The notes under the pieces: generated by a model | Seen by the model: the letters and a program-made list of their open reading frames with translations, nothing else | Database searches by the model: none | What the model was told of the DNA's origin: nothing | Shown: positions 36,948-46,591 of the stretch, one piece after another | Position numbering within the stretch: position 1 is the stretch's first letter | How the letters are laid out: every line of letters begins with the position of its first letter | DNA from: Marinobacter sp. | GTDB taxonomy: Bacteria; Pseudomonadota; Gammaproteobacteria; Pseudomonadales; Oleiphilaceae | Reading direction: 5' to 3' | Assembly (NCBI GenBank): GCA_030149475.1 | Contig: JASBRL010000050.1 | Span: forward strand, 1 to 64,000 | DNA: 64,000 bases | Program-made: the position numbers and the translations under genes

Positions 36948-37706
36948 TTACATGCTGTCGGGCATGTCGCCGAACCACTTCTCGTAGATCTTCTTGTAGG
37001 TGCCGTCTTCCTTGATGGACGCAAGCGCCTTGTTGACGGGGCCAACCCACTTGCTGCCGTCCTTCAGGGCGATGCCGTACTGCTGGCCTTCGTACAGCTT
37101 GCCAACGGTCTTGACCTTGCCCTTGCCCTTGGTGCGGGAGAAGTAACCCACGTTGGGGGCATCATAGAGTACCGCGTCGACGCTGTGGTTCATCAACGCC
37201 ATGTACATGTCGGAGCTGCCCGGATACGGGGTCACGCCATCGTTCTTGCTCAGGTTCTTGGTCAGGTAGTCGTAACTGGTGCTGCCGATCTTGGTGCCGA
37301 TTTTCTTGCCGTTGAGGTCATCCAGCTTGCCGATGTCATTCTCGCCGTTGCGAACCAGGATGCGCAGGCCGGAATCGTAGTACGGATCCGAAAAATCGAC
37401 GATTTTCTCGCGCTCTTTGGTAATCGTGATACCGGCGATGGCAATATCGACGTTGCCGGTCTGCAGCGCGGGAATGATACCGTTGAAGTCCATGGTTTTC
37501 AGGTTGATGTCGAAACCGGCGCGGTCGGCGACTTCACGGATGATGTCCATATCAAAGCCGATCATTTTGCCGGATTTCTGATCCATCATTTCGAACGGCA
37601 CGAAACTGGGGTCGGTGACAACCTTCAGGGTTTCAGCGTTGACGGCGCTAGCAACGAAATTGAGTGTGACTGCGGCGCACAGAATCTTTAGCCATTTACT
37701 GTTCAT
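36948..37706 (-). CDS. Periplasmic amino-acid-binding protein (GlnH-like)
   Basis: The 252-residue protein has a signal peptide (LCAAVTLNFVASAVNA) and the type 3 solute-binding fold: TLKVVTDPSFVPFEM, GFDMDIIREVADR, and GNVDIAIAGITITKEREKIVDFSDPYY. The latter is the glutamine/arginine-binding motif block. Ligand probably a polar amino acid, not settled. It is first of the three-gene transporter, with GGAGACG upstream of the ATG. Confidence 0.92.
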   Translation of the reverse strand: MNSKWLKILCAAVTLNFVASAVNAETLKVVTDPSFVPFEMMDQKSGKMIGFDMDIIREVADRAGFDINLKTMDFNGIIPALQTGNVDIAIAGITITKEREKIVDFSDPYYDSGLRILVRNGENDIGKLDDLNGKKIGTKIGSTSYDYLTKNLSKNDGVTPYPGSSDMYMALMNHSVDAVLYDAPNVGYFSRTKGKGKVKTVGKLYEGQQYGIALKDGSKWVGPVNKALASIKEDGTYKKIYEKWFGDMPDSM

Positions 37707-37990
37707 AGCGTCTCCTTGGGGAACCAGAGATCCCTCAGTTTTCTTTATTTGTGAATGCTCAGAGTTCAGATGCAGGCGGTTTCGCGCCCCTCGGTTCAGC
37801 GTTACGCTGCGCGTGCACCATTAAGACTATGATCGCGATTGGGGCCGAAAATCAAATCCGGGCACTTGGCGTAAAGTCGTACTTGCCTCTCTTGAGCCTG
37901 CCCAGCCCGGATGAGGGAGGAGAGGAACGGGTGAACCACAAACCGCCGATGAGCGTGCAGCGCCCGCAGGCCGGCCCGGGCTTGTGGGCA
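37707..37990. other. Intergenic region between the amino-acid transporter and metF
   Basis: About 284 bp with no convincing gene. It should hold the promoter of the transporter operon on the minus strand and the transcript end of metF. A hairpin lies at 37962-37989. Confidence 0.5.
37962..37989 (-). terminator. Hairpin just after metF
   Basis: GCCCACA pairs with TGCGGGC across a 14-nt loop immediately after the metF stop on the minus strand, with one G-U pair. No T-tract is seen. Confidence 0.35.
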
Positions 37991-38860
37991 CTAGAAGGCA
38001 ATCTTATTGCGGTCACCCAGGTTCAGGTTGTTCCAGATATTAAAACTGGGCTCGGCCTGATTAAGGGTGTAGAAGTGCAAGCCAGGCGCACCGGCGTCGA
38101 GCAGTTTGCGGCACATCTCGCTCAGCATGTCTTCGCCAAACTGGCGGATGCTCTCGCTGTCATCGCCGTAGGCTTCCAGTTGCTTGCGGATCCAGCGGGG
38201 GATCTCTGCGCCACACATCTCCGAGAAGCGTACCAGATTGGCGTAGTTGACGATCGGCATGATCCCCGGCACCACCGGAATGGTGACGTTCATCTTCTCC
38301 AGGCGGTCGATAAAGTAGAAATAACTGTCGATGTTGAAGAAGTACTGGGTGATGGCGCTGTTGGCACCGGCCTCGACTTTGCGGGCAAAATTTTTCAGGT
38401 CCTCTTCCGCGTTACGGGCCTGGGGGTGAAATTCCGGGTAGGCCGCCACTTCGATATTGAACGTGTCCCCCGAATGTTCGCGAATGAATCTCACCAGGTC
38501 GTTGGCGTAGCGTAGCTCGCCGGCCGCTCCCATACCGGAGGGCAGATCACCCCGCAGGGCCACAATGCGGTTGATACCCTTGTCGCGGTATAGATTCAGC
38601 AGTTCCGCAAGGCTGTCTTTGCTGGAACCGACGCAGGACAGGTGCGGGGCGGTGGAAATGCCCTGCTGATGCAGACTCAGGACCGTATCAATGGTCCGGT
38701 CCCGGGTGGAACCGCCCGCCCCGTAGGTGACCGAGAAAAAATCGGGGCGCACCTCGGCGAGGCGATCCCGTACGACCTGCAGTTTGTCCCTGCCTTTGTC
38801 GGTTTTGGGCGGAAAGAATTCAAAGCTGAAGCGGCGTTTGAACTGTTTTTGCGATTGCAT
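37991..38860 (-). CDS. metF: 5,10-methylenetetrahydrofolate reductase
   Basis: The 289-residue flavoprotein starts with FSFEFFPPKTDKG (the MetF opening) and shows the FAD/folate-binding block CVGSSKDSLAELLNLYRDKGINRIVALRGDLP. It makes methyl-THF for methionine synthesis. It is last in the order metK - ahcY - metF on the minus strand, 101 bp after ahcY, and so belongs to the SAM-cycle group. No SahR-type operator was found directly before it. Confidence 0.95.
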   Translation of the reverse strand: MQSQKQFKRRFSFEFFPPKTDKGRDKLQVVRDRLAEVRPDFFSVTYGAGGSTRDRTIDTVLSLHQQGISTAPHLSCVGSSKDSLAELLNLYRDKGINRIVALRGDLPSGMGAAGELRYANDLVRFIREHSGDTFNIEVAAYPEFHPQARNAEEDLKNFARKVEAGANSAITQYFFNIDSYFYFIDRLEKMNVTIPVVPGIMPIVNYANLVRFSEMCGAEIPRWIRKQLEAYGDDSESIRQFGEDMLSEMCRKLLDAGAPGLHFYTLNQAEPSFNIWNNLNLGDRNKIAF

Positions 38861-38961
38861 GGGTGTGCTCTGTCAAAAGGCGTGTTGATACCGTCTGCCC
38901 GGGTGCCCGGCTCTTGCGTCATCGCCTGGGCGGTGACGCACAAAGCCGGGTCCGGCGACTC

Positions 38962-40356
38962 TTAGTATTTGTAGGCGTCAGGCTTGTAGGGGCCTTCCAC
39001 CGCGACCCCGATGTACCTGGCCTGGTCCGGCGTCAGCGTGGTCATCACGCCGCCGAAACCTTCCACCATGGCCCGGGCGACTTCCTCGTCCAGGTGCTTG
39101 GGCAGCACCTGAACGTAAACGCCTTTGGCCCGGGCGTCCTCTGGCAGGTCGGCGAACTTGCGCTCGAACAGATGCATCTGCGCCAGCACCTGGTTGGCAA
39201 AGGAGCCGTCCATGATCCGCGACGGGTGACCGGTGGCGTTGCCCAGATTGACCAGGCGGCCCTCTGACAACAGGATCAGATGATCGTTGCTGGCCTTGTC
39301 ACGGTAAACCACGTGAACCTGCGGCTTCACTTCGTCCCACTCCCAGTTCTTGCGCATGAAGGCGGTGTCGATTTCGTTGTCGAAATGGCCGATGTTGCAG
39401 ACTACGGCGCCGGACTTGATCGCCTTGAGCATGTTGGCGTCACACACATTCATGTTGCCGGTGGTGGTGACCAGCAAGTCGGTGTTCTGTAGCAGGTCAC
39501 GGTTGATGCCTGCTTCGGTGCCGGTGTTGACGCCGTTAATGAACGGTGACACCACCTCGAAACCGTCCATGCAGGCCTGCATGGCGCAGATCGGGTCGGC
39601 CTCGGTGACCTTGACGATCATGCCCTCCTGACGCAGCGAGGCTGCTGACCCCTTGCCGACATCGCCGTAGCCGATCACCAGCGCTTTCTTGCCGGCCAGA
39701 AGGTGGTCAGTGGCGCGCTTGATGGCATCGTTCAGGCTGTGGCGACAACCGTATTTGTTGTCATTCTTGGACTTGGTGACCGCATCATTCACGTTGATCG
39801 CCGGCACTTTCAGGGTGCCCTCACGCAGCATTTCCTGCAGGCGGTGAACGCCGGTGGTAGTTTCTTCCGTTACCCCGTGGCATTTGCCGAGGATATCCGG
39901 GTATTTCTCGTGGAGCAGGGCGGTCAGGTCGCCACCGTCGTCCAGGATCATGTTCGGTTCCCAGCCGGCAACGTCGGCCCCGACGGTCCGCTCCAGGCAC
40001 CAGTCGTACTCCTCGTCGGTCTCGCCTTTCCAGGCGAACACCGGAATGCCCTGGGCGGCAACCGCTGCCGCAGCATGATCCTGGGTGGAGAAAATGTTGC
40101 AGGACGACCAGCGCACCTGAGCCCCCAGTTCAACCAGGGTTTCAATCAGCACGGCTGTCTGGATGGTCATGTGGATGCAGCCCATGATGTTCGCGCCCTT
40201 GAGCGGCTGTTCGCTCTTGTAGCGGTTCCTCAGGGCCATCAGGGCCGGCATTTCGCCTTCTGCGATGGTGATTTCCTTGCGGCCGTACCCGGCTTCGGAA
40301 ATATCTCGGACTTTGTAGTCGTTAAAGCTGTTCAGTTGTTCTGCTGGCGTGCTCAT
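38962..40356 (-). CDS. ahcY: S-adenosylhomocysteine hydrolase
   Basis: The 464-residue NAD-dependent enzyme has the hallmark motifs [33 protein letters not shown] and the closing segment [24 protein letters not shown]. It splits SAH to adenosine and homocysteine, and so drains the SahR ligand. Its size is normal for gammaproteobacteria. It is preceded by a roughly 500-bp spacer full of palindromic repeats. There was no recognisable SAH riboswitch (no GAGGAGCGCTGC-like core) in that spacer. Confidence 0.96.
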   Translation of the reverse strand: MSTPAEQLNSFNDYKVRDISEAGYGRKEITIAEGEMPALMALRNRYKSEQPLKGANIMGCIHMTIQTAVLIETLVELGAQVRWSSCNIFSTQDHAAAAVAAQGIPVFAWKGETDEEYDWCLERTVGADVAGWEPNMILDDGGDLTALLHEKYPDILGKCHGVTEETTTGVHRLQEMLREGTLKVPAINVNDAVTKSKNDNKYGCRHSLNDAIKRATDHLLAGKKALVIGYGDVGKGSAASLRQEGMIVKVTEADPICAMQACMDGFEVVSPFINGVNTGTEAGINRDLLQNTDLLVTTTGNMNVCDANMLKAIKSGAVVCNIGHFDNEIDTAFMRKNWEWDEVKPQVHVVYRDKASNDHLILLSEGRLVNLGNATGHPSRIMDGSFANQVLAQMHLFERKFADLPEDARAKGVYVQVLPKHLDEEVARAMVEGFGGVMTTLTPDQARYIGVAVEGPYKPDAYKY

Positions 40357-40868
40357 GGTGTTCTCCTGTTACTCATTAAATCTGTTTGCTGCGGGACTCA
40401 TAGAAAAATTCTGGCCTCGGCCGACACTCACGTACGAAGACGACGCACATTTCCAGTCAATCTGTTCGGCAGTCAGTGTCCGTGGCCATTCAACAGGCCC
40501 TTGGGCCGTCGTCATCCATGCCAGGTCTGTGCATGGCACTGGCTGTCTGTCGGCCGGCTCCCCCTCTCCCCCAACCCCTCTCCCGCGAGGGGCGAGGGGA
40601 GCTCATGTGATGTTCTGCCCGAACTCCGGTTGTACCCCCTCTCCCCTGGCGGGAGAGGGTTGGGGAGAGGGGGCTGGAGATCAGATCCCGCCGCGTCTCT
40701 CCACTCCGGGCTGCCCACTCGGCCGGGGAGGGGCTGATGTAACGCTCCGCCCGGATTCCGGGCGACCTCTTCCCTGCCAGGACGAGGGAGCTCATCTGAA
40801 GCCCCGCCCGAACGCCGGTCCGCCCCCTCTCCCCTGGCGGGAGAGGGCTGGGGAGAGGGGGCTGGAGA
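40357..40868. other. metK-ahcY spacer
   Basis: About 510 bp with no gene. The half next to ahcY (40357-40555) has no SahR-type palindrome or riboswitch core that I can see. The other half is filled by the palindromic repeat array described separately. The ahcY ATG is preceded by GGAGAAC. Confidence 0.6.
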
Positions 40869-40886
40869 TCAGATCCCCGCAGCGTC
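40559..40886. repeat. Palindromic repeat array with duplicated metK 3' end
   Basis: Two perfect hairpins CCCTCTCCC-CTGGC-GGGAGAGGG lie at 40637-40659 and 40825-40847, a looser copy lies near 40575-40600, and a degraded unit lies near 40733-40790. The two strong hairpins and their flanks are 188 bp apart and both are followed by CTGGAGATCAGATCCC. In the second copy that tail is the end of metK (reverse strand), so the first copy carries a decayed duplicate of the metK terminus. They resemble REP-type elements. Confidence 0.8.
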
Positions 40887-42059
40887 TTTCAGTGCCGCCG
40901 CCCGGTCCGTCTTTTCCCACGGGAAGGCGGTAAAGGTCTTGCCGCCGACCGTCATCTCGTAGGGCTCGCGGCCAAAGTGGCCATAGGCCGCCGTGGCCCG
41001 GTACATCGGATGTAGCAGGTCGAGCATGCGGGTAATGGCGTAGGGCCGCAGGTCAAAGTGCTCACGGACCAGAGCAATCATGCGGTCTTCACTGATCTTG
41101 CCGGTACCGAAGGTGTTGACCGAAATGGAGGTGGGCTGGGCCACGCCGATGGCGTAGGACACCTGGATTTCGCAGCGGTCCGCCAGGCCCGCAGCGACCA
41201 GATTCTTGGCCACGTAGCGACCGGCGTAGGCCGCCGAGCGATCCACTTTCGACGGATCCTTGCCAGAGAACGCGCCGCCACCGTGGCGAGCCATGCCTCC
41301 GTAGGTGTCGACAATGATCTTGCGACCGGTCAGACCGCAGTCACCCACCGGACCACCGATGACGAATTTGCCGGTCGGGTTGATGTGGAACCGGGTCTTG
41401 CTGTCCAGCAGCTCAGGGGGCAGTACGTGCTTGACGATCAGCTCCATCACCGCATCTTTCAGGTCGGCCTGGGTAACCTCCTCATCGTGCTGGGTAGACA
41501 GCACCACCGCGTCGATGCCGGTGACCTTGCCGTTTTCATAGCGGCAGGTGACCTGACTCTTGGCATCCGGGCGCAGCCAGGGCAGCAGGCCGCTCTTGCG
41601 GGCTTCCGCCTGGCGCTCCACCAGCCGGTGGGCGTAGCAGATGGGTGCCGGCATCAGCACATCGGTCTCGTTGCTGGCGTAGCCGAACATCAGACCCTGG
41701 TCGCCGGCGCCCTGGTCCTCGGGCTTCTGGCGGTCAACGCCCTGGGCGATATCGACGGACTGCTTGCCGATGATGTTGATCACGCCACAGGTGTCACCGT
41801 CAAACCCGACTTTTGAGGAGGTGTAGCCGATGTCCTTGATGACTGATCGCACCAGATCCTCGAGGTCGACCCAGGCCGAGGTGGTGATTTCGCCACCAAC
41901 GATCGCCACCCCGGTTTTAACCATGGTTTCACACGCCACCCGGGCATTGGGGTCGGATGCAAGGATCGTATCCAGTACGGCATCGGAAATCTGATCGGCC
42001 AGTTTGTCCGGATGGCCTTCGGATACCGATTCGGACGTAAATACGTTGTAGTCAGACAT
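40869..42059 (-). CDS. metK: S-adenosylmethionine synthetase
   Basis: The 396-residue enzyme opens with [24 protein letters not shown] and has the [18 protein letters not shown]-type ATP motif (here [12 protein letters not shown]). It makes SAM from methionine and ATP. Its last codons lie inside a palindromic repeat shared with the spacer. A 20-bp perfect palindrome lies 79 bp upstream of its start and is the probable SahR operator. The gene stands between sahR and ahcY on the minus strand. Confidence 0.97.
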   Translation of the reverse strand: MSDYNVFTSESVSEGHPDKLADQISDAVLDTILASDPNARVACETMVKTGVAIVGGEITTSAWVDLEDLVRSVIKDIGYTSSKVGFDGDTCGVINIIGKQSVDIAQGVDRQKPEDQGAGDQGLMFGYASNETDVLMPAPICYAHRLVERQAEARKSGLLPWLRPDAKSQVTCRYENGKVTGIDAVVLSTQHDEEVTQADLKDAVMELIVKHVLPPELLDSKTRFHINPTGKFVIGGPVGDCGLTGRKIIVDTYGGMARHGGGAFSGKDPSKVDRSAAYAGRYVAKNLVAAGLADRCEIQVSYAIGVAQPTSISVNTFGTGKISEDRMIALVREHFDLRPYAITRMLDLLHPMYRATAAYGHFGREPYEMTVGGKTFTAFPWEKTDRAAALKDAAGI

Positions 42060-42137
42060 GCTGTTGTGCTCCTCTTTGAGCGGTTACCAATGGGTCGGCC
42101 GGTGAACCAGCAGCTTTGTTACCGGCAGTTAATCTTT

Positions 42138-42157
42138 ATATCAAAATATTTTGATAT
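42138..42157. promoter_or_regulatory. Probable SahR operator upstream of metK
   Basis: ATATCAAAATATTTTGATAT is a perfect 20-bp palindrome. The same outer arms, ATATCAA-N6-TTGATAT, recur before sahR. On the minus strand it would sit between a TTACAT -35-like element and a TAAAGA -10-like element, so binding should block metK transcription. Confidence 0.8.
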
Positions 42158-42232
42158 GTAATTGTGCCTATCTCTCAGTCTCGTCTTTTCAGCCTTATCT
42201 CTCGCATCCTGCGTCTTGCACCCCGACCATAC

Positions 42233-43237
42233 TTACTGGACTGGGGTTGCTTTCCAGAATTCCCGCACCTGCACCTGAAAACCGTTGCGCAGGCCGATAA
42301 ACAGCGATTCGCCCACCATCAATCCGGCTTCGGTGGCCCACGCCGTCAGTTCTTCCGGCTCGAAACCCAGCCACAGATCGCCACAGTTTGCCTGGGCCCA
42401 CTGCTGGTCGTGGCTGCACAGATCACTCACCACCAGGCAGCCGCCGCCGTTCATCAGCGCTGCAGCATCGAGCATCAAGTCTGCCGGACTGGGGACGTGG
42501 TGCAGCACCATGTTGGCGACGATCAGGTCAAACGAGTCGCCCCGCGCCAGCAAAGTGTCGGTAACCCCTTCGATCAGCTCGACGTTATGGATTTTCTCGT
42601 CAATGCAGGTACGGGTCGCCTTGGCCAGCATGTTGCGTGAATTGTCCAGCGCCACAACCTGCGGACACAGGGCGGACAGTACCGGCAGAAAACCACCTTC
42701 CCCGGGCCCGATTTCCAGCGCCGACTGCCAATTGTGGCGGCTGCTCCGACGCCGGATCAGGTCCGCCACCGGCCCGGCGTAGAGGTCAAACGCTGCGATC
42801 AGCTCCTGTTGTTCACGAAACTGCTCGGCGTGCCGGGCGAAGAACGCCTGGGACTGGTCGGCCCGTTGCTCGCGGATCGCATGGATACGCTGGCTGAGGT
42901 GCTCTGGCAGTTCGAACCGGTCGACCATTTCAAAAATCTGCCGAATGGTCTGGTCGGCCAGCTTGTCGCTGCCCAGATGCAGGGGGCGCCGATAAAAAAT
43001 GGCGTTGCCTTCGCGTTGTGGCTCCAGCAGGCCCGCCCTGTGCATAACCTTCAGGTGGTGACTCATGCCGGACTGACGCATATCAAACAGTTGGCTCAAC
43101 TCCAGCACGCCGAACGTGTCCCTGCGCAATACGCGCAGTATCTCCAGGCGCAAGGGATCGCCGCTGGCCTTATAGATCGGTGCGAGCGTGTCAACGGAGG
43201 TGTGACTGTCGCTGGCTGTGGTGCCGGGTGTTGTCAT
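42233..43237 (-). CDS. sahR: SahR-type ArsR/methyltransferase-fusion regulator
   Basis: The 334-residue protein joins an N-terminal ArsR winged helix (about 15-90; recognition helix MRQSGMSHHLKVM) to a SAM-dependent methyltransferase-like domain (ALEIGPGEGG at 173-182, then a DLIVANMVLHHVP block). The ArsR part lacks the usual metal motif ELCVCDL. This architecture, the SAM-cycle neighbours and the two operators match SahR, an SAH-responsive repressor described for proteobacterial methionine genes. The methyltransferase fold would act as ligand sensor. The symbol is assigned on that basis. Its own operator is 43 bp upstream. Confidence 0.87.
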   Translation of the reverse strand: MTTPGTTASDSHTSVDTLAPIYKASGDPLRLEILRVLRRDTFGVLELSQLFDMRQSGMSHHLKVMHRAGLLEPQREGNAIFYRRPLHLGSDKLADQTIRQIFEMVDRFELPEHLSQRIHAIREQRADQSQAFFARHAEQFREQQELIAAFDLYAGPVADLIRRRSSRHNWQSALEIGPGEGGFLPVLSALCPQVVALDNSRNMLAKATRTCIDEKIHNVELIEGVTDTLLARGDSFDLIVANMVLHHVPSPADLMLDAAALMNGGGCLVVSDLCSHDQQWAQANCGDLWLGFEPEELTAWATEAGLMVGESLFIGLRNGFQVQVREFWKATPVQ

Positions 43238-43279
43238 AGGGAATCAGTTTAGGGCGCTCTTGAGGTGGTATCAATAGCA

Positions 43280-43299
43280 ATATCAAAAAAAATTGATAT
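43280..43299. promoter_or_regulatory. Probable SahR operator upstream of sahR
   Basis: ATATCAAAAAAAATTGATAT has the same 7-bp arms and N6 spacer as the metK site. It is 43 bp from the sahR start and implies autoregulation. An extra half-site TATCAAT lies at about 43269. It could also touch the divergent tkt promoter. Confidence 0.75.
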
Positions 43300-43462
43300 A
43301 GATTTGCGTGCCGGAAACGGGGCGGCGGTGACACCGGTCCGACGGGGAGTGATGCGCCTACAATGCAGACTGATTTGCTCCGGTGGTCACTAATCGGCGA
43401 AAATACGCGCCTTATTTTTGATCGATTCAAATCTTGCAGCCAAGTCACTGGAGAAACAGTCA

Positions 43463-45463
43463 ATGCCCTCTCGTAAAGACCTCGCCAATGCGATCCGTGC
43501 GCTCAGTATGGACGCCGTACAGAAGGCCAAATCCGGACATCCGGGTGCGCCGATGGGGATGGCGGACATCGCCGAGGTACTGTGGAACGACTACCTGAGC
43601 CACAATCCGGCCAACCCGGGCTGGGCCAACCGCGACCGTTTTGTGCTGTCCAACGGTCACGGCTCCATGCTGCAATACTCACTGTTGCACCTGACCGGTT
43701 ATGACCTCTCCATTGATGATCTGAAAAACTTCCGGCAGTTGCACTCCAAAACGCCCGGACACCCGGAATACGGGTATACCCCCGGTGTGCAGACCACCAC
43801 CGGTCCGCTGGGCCAGGGGATTGCCAACGCTGTCGGCTTTGCCATTGCGGAAAAGGCGCTGGCGGCCCGGTTCAATCGTCCCGGCCACCCGATTGTCGAT
43901 CACTACACCTACGCGTTTCTGGGCGATGGCTGTCTGATGGAAGGTATTTCCCACGAGGTGTCTTCACTGGCCGGCACCCTGGGTCTGGGTAAGCTGATCA
44001 TGTTCTACGATGACAATGGCATCTCCATCGACGGTGAGGTCGAGGGCTGGTTCACTGACGACACGCCCAGGCGCTTCGAGTCATACGGCTGGCAGGTTAT
44101 TCCGGCGGTTGACGGCCACGATGCCGACGCCGTTCGGGCGGCCATTGAAGCGGCTCGCGCGAACACTGCGCAGCCTACGCTGATCTGCTGTAAAACCATT
44201 ATTGGTTTTGGTGCGCCCAACAAGCAGGGCACCGAAAGCTGCCACGGCGCTGCGCTGGGTGACGACGAAATCACCGCTACCCGGGATAACCTGGGCTGGC
44301 ACCATGCCCCGTTCGAGATTCCCAGTGACATCTACGCTGGCTGGAACGCCCGGGAAAAAGGTGCGGCGGCCCAGAAAGCCTGGGAGCGCAAACTCGCCAG
44401 CTATGAAGAGGCGGAGCCGGAACTGGCCGCTGAATTCAAGCGCCGGATGGCCGGCGATCTGCCGATTGATTTCGCCGGCAAGGCCGATGCCTATGTCCGT
44501 GAATGCCAGGCGAGGGGTGAGAGCATTGCCAGTCGTAAGGCCTCACAGAATACGCTCAATGCTTACGGACCATTGTTGCCGGAACTGCTGGGTGGCTCGG
44601 CAGATCTGGCCGGCTCCAATCTGACCCTGTGGAACGACAGCAAGGGCCTGACCCGGGATGACGCCAGCGGTAACTACATCTTTTACGGCGTTCGCGAGTT
44701 CGGCATGGCCGCAATCATGAACGGTATCGCGCTGCATGGGGGCTTCGTGCCCTATGGTGCGACCTTCCTGATCTTCATGGAGTACTGCCGCAATGCGGTG
44801 CGAATGGCGGCGCTGATGAAGCAGCGGTCGATCATGGTGTTCACTCATGATTCGATCGGCCTCGGCGAAGACGGCCCCACCCATCAGCCGGTGGAGCAGT
44901 TGGCAAGCCTGCGCACGACACCGAACATGAGCGTCTGGCGGCCGGCGGATGCGGTTGAATCGGCGGTTGCCTGGAAAGCGGCGTTGCAGCGCAAGGACGG
45001 CCCCTCGGCGCTGGTATTCTCGCGCCAGGCACTGCCGCATCAGGAGCGTGACGAGCAGACCCTGGTCAACGTCGCCAAGGGCGGCTACATCCTCTCCGAC
45101 AGCGACGGTGTGCCGGAGCTGATCCTGATTGCCACCGGTTCGGAAGTGGGCCTGGCCCAGGACGCGGCTGATGTACTGCGGGAGCAGGGCCGCAACGTGC
45201 GTGTGGTGTCCATGCCGTCCACCGACGTGTTCGATGCCCAGAGTGCCCAGTATCGCCAGAAGGTTCTGCCGCTGGACGTGACCAACCGTATCGCCATCGA
45301 AGCCGCGATCGAAGACTACTGGTACAAGTACGTGGGGCTGGATGGTCGCATCGTGGGCATGAGCACCTTCGGGGAATCGGCGCCGGCTGGCGAACTGTTC
45401 AGTGAATTTGGCTTCACCGTCGACAACGTGGTCGCGGTTGCCAGGGATCTTCTGGAAGGCTGA
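43463..45463 (+). CDS. tkt: Transketolase
   Basis: The 666-residue thiamine-diphosphate enzyme has the TPP motif [35 protein letters not shown] and the C-terminal ThDP block ([16 protein letters not shown]). The ATG at 43463 is preferred over 43418, because GGAGAAAC precedes it and the protein then begins with the usual [12 protein letters not shown]. It transfers two-carbon units in the pentose phosphate pathway. Its stop overlaps the epd start by one base (TGATG), so translation is coupled. It is divergent from sahR. Confidence 0.96.
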   Translation: MPSRKDLANAIRALSMDAVQKAKSGHPGAPMGMADIAEVLWNDYLSHNPANPGWANRDRFVLSNGHGSMLQYSLLHLTGYDLSIDDLKNFRQLHSKTPGHPEYGYTPGVQTTTGPLGQGIANAVGFAIAEKALAARFNRPGHPIVDHYTYAFLGDGCLMEGISHEVSSLAGTLGLGKLIMFYDDNGISIDGEVEGWFTDDTPRRFESYGWQVIPAVDGHDADAVRAAIEAARANTAQPTLICCKTIIGFGAPNKQGTESCHGAALGDDEITATRDNLGWHHAPFEIPSDIYAGWNAREKGAAAQKAWERKLASYEEAEPELAAEFKRRMAGDLPIDFAGKADAYVRECQARGESIASRKASQNTLNAYGPLLPELLGGSADLAGSNLTLWNDSKGLTRDDASGNYIFYGVREFGMAAIMNGIALHGGFVPYGATFLIFMEYCRNAVRMAALMKQRSIMVFTHDSIGLGEDGPTHQPVEQLASLRTTPNMSVWRPADAVESAVAWKAALQRKDGPSALVFSRQALPHQERDEQTLVNVAKGGYILSDSDGVPELILIATGSEVGLAQDAADVLREQGRNVRVVSMPSTDVFDAQSAQYRQKVLPLDVTNRIAIEAAIEDYWYKYVGLDGRIVGMSTFGESAPAGELFSEFGFTVDNVVAVARDLLEG

Positions 45464-46494
45464 TGCAAACCCCGTCAGCGCCTTACCGGATAGCCATCAA
45501 CGGCTTTGGCCGTATTGGCCAGTGTGTATTGCGGGCTCTCTATGAGGACGGTTTTCGCGATCATCTGCAGGTGGTTGCGATCAATGAACTGTCTGATATA
45601 GACACCATCGCGCACCTGACCAAATATGACTCCACCCATGGTCGCTTTCGCGGCCAGGTGGCGGTCGAGGGCAACGCGATGGTGGTGAACGGTGATCGTA
45701 TCGAAGTAGTCCGTGAGCGAGATCCGGCCGATCTGCCCTGGGGCCGGCTAGGCGTGGATCTGGTGCTGGAATGCACCGGAGCCTTTTCCGACCGGGCAAC
45801 GGCAGAGCGTCATCTTGAGGCCGGCGCAGCCCGTTTGCTGTTTTCCCAGCCGGCGGAATCCGATGTTGACCAGACGGTTGTCTTCGGCATCAATCAGCAG
45901 TCACTGTCTCCGTCCGACCGGATTGTCTCCTGCGCATCCTGCACCACCAACTGTATTGTGCCGGTCATTCAGGTGCTGGATGAGGCTTTTGGTGTCGAGC
46001 ACGGCACCACCACCACCATTCATGCGGCGATGAACGATCAGCCAGTGATCGATGCTTACCACCATCAGGACCTGCGCCGCACCCGCAGTGCCATGCACAA
46101 TATTGTGCCGGTGGACACGGGGCTGGCCCGGGGGATTGAGCGACTGCTGCCACACATGCAGGGTCGGTTCAGCTCGGTGGCAATGCGGGTACCAACGATG
46201 AACGTGTCCGCCATCGACATGACCGTGAATGTGCGCCAGGGGACCTCGGTGGCGGCCGTCAACCGGCTGCTCGCGGATGCGGCAGAGGGGGCATTGTCGG
46301 GCATTCTTGGTTACACCGATGAATTGCTGGCCAGTTCCGATTTTAACCACGACCCTCACTCCGGCATCGTCGACGGTGGGCAGACCCGGGTGACCGGTGA
46401 CCACATGGTCAAGGTCCTGTGCTGGTTCGACAACGAGTGGGGCTTCGCCAACCGGATGCTGGATGTCAGTCGAAGCTGGCTGGCCCACACGTAA
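45463..46494 (+). CDS. epd: Erythrose-4-phosphate dehydrogenase
   Basis: The 343-residue GAPDH-like enzyme has the NAD motif INGFGRIGQCVLRAL and the catalytic Cys in SCASCTTNC. The segment TIHAAMNDQPVIDAYHHQDLRRTRSAMHNIVPV is the Epd form (DQ-VIDAYH) rather than glycolytic GapA. It makes erythronate-4-phosphate for pyridoxal-phosphate synthesis. It is coupled to tkt, which supplies erythrose-4-phosphate, a fitting neighbour. A secondary GAPDH role cannot be excluded, since no gapA is in the window. Confidence 0.9.
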   Translation: MQTPSAPYRIAINGFGRIGQCVLRALYEDGFRDHLQVVAINELSDIDTIAHLTKYDSTHGRFRGQVAVEGNAMVVNGDRIEVVRERDPADLPWGRLGVDLVLECTGAFSDRATAERHLEAGAARLLFSQPAESDVDQTVVFGINQQSLSPSDRIVSCASCTTNCIVPVIQVLDEAFGVEHGTTTTIHAAMNDQPVIDAYHHQDLRRTRSAMHNIVPVDTGLARGIERLLPHMQGRFSSVAMRVPTMNVSAIDMTVNVRQGTSVAAVNRLLADAAEGALSGILGYTDELLASSDFNHDPHSGIVDGGQTRVTGDHMVKVLCWFDNEWGFANRMLDVSRSWLAHT

Positions 46495-46591
46495 TAACAA
46501 AAGACAAAGATTGGCTCTGGAGCGGGGCGGGCGGTGCCATGGTAACCGGTCGCAATTTGACGCTTAAAAACAGATTTAAGGAAATGCGAAC

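Noticed and set aside
38869-38892. SahR-like site before metF
   Set aside because: TCAA and TTGA half-sites are present but 8 bp apart, not 6, and the outer ATA/TAT bases are missing.
40357-40560. SAH riboswitch before ahcY
   Set aside because: The minus strand lacks a recognisable SAH riboswitch core such as GAGGAGCGCTGC; control by SahR is better supported in this locus.
45463-46494. Glycolytic GapA
   Set aside because: The DQPVIDAYH segment and the tkt-epd-pgk context match erythrose-4-phosphate dehydrogenase better.
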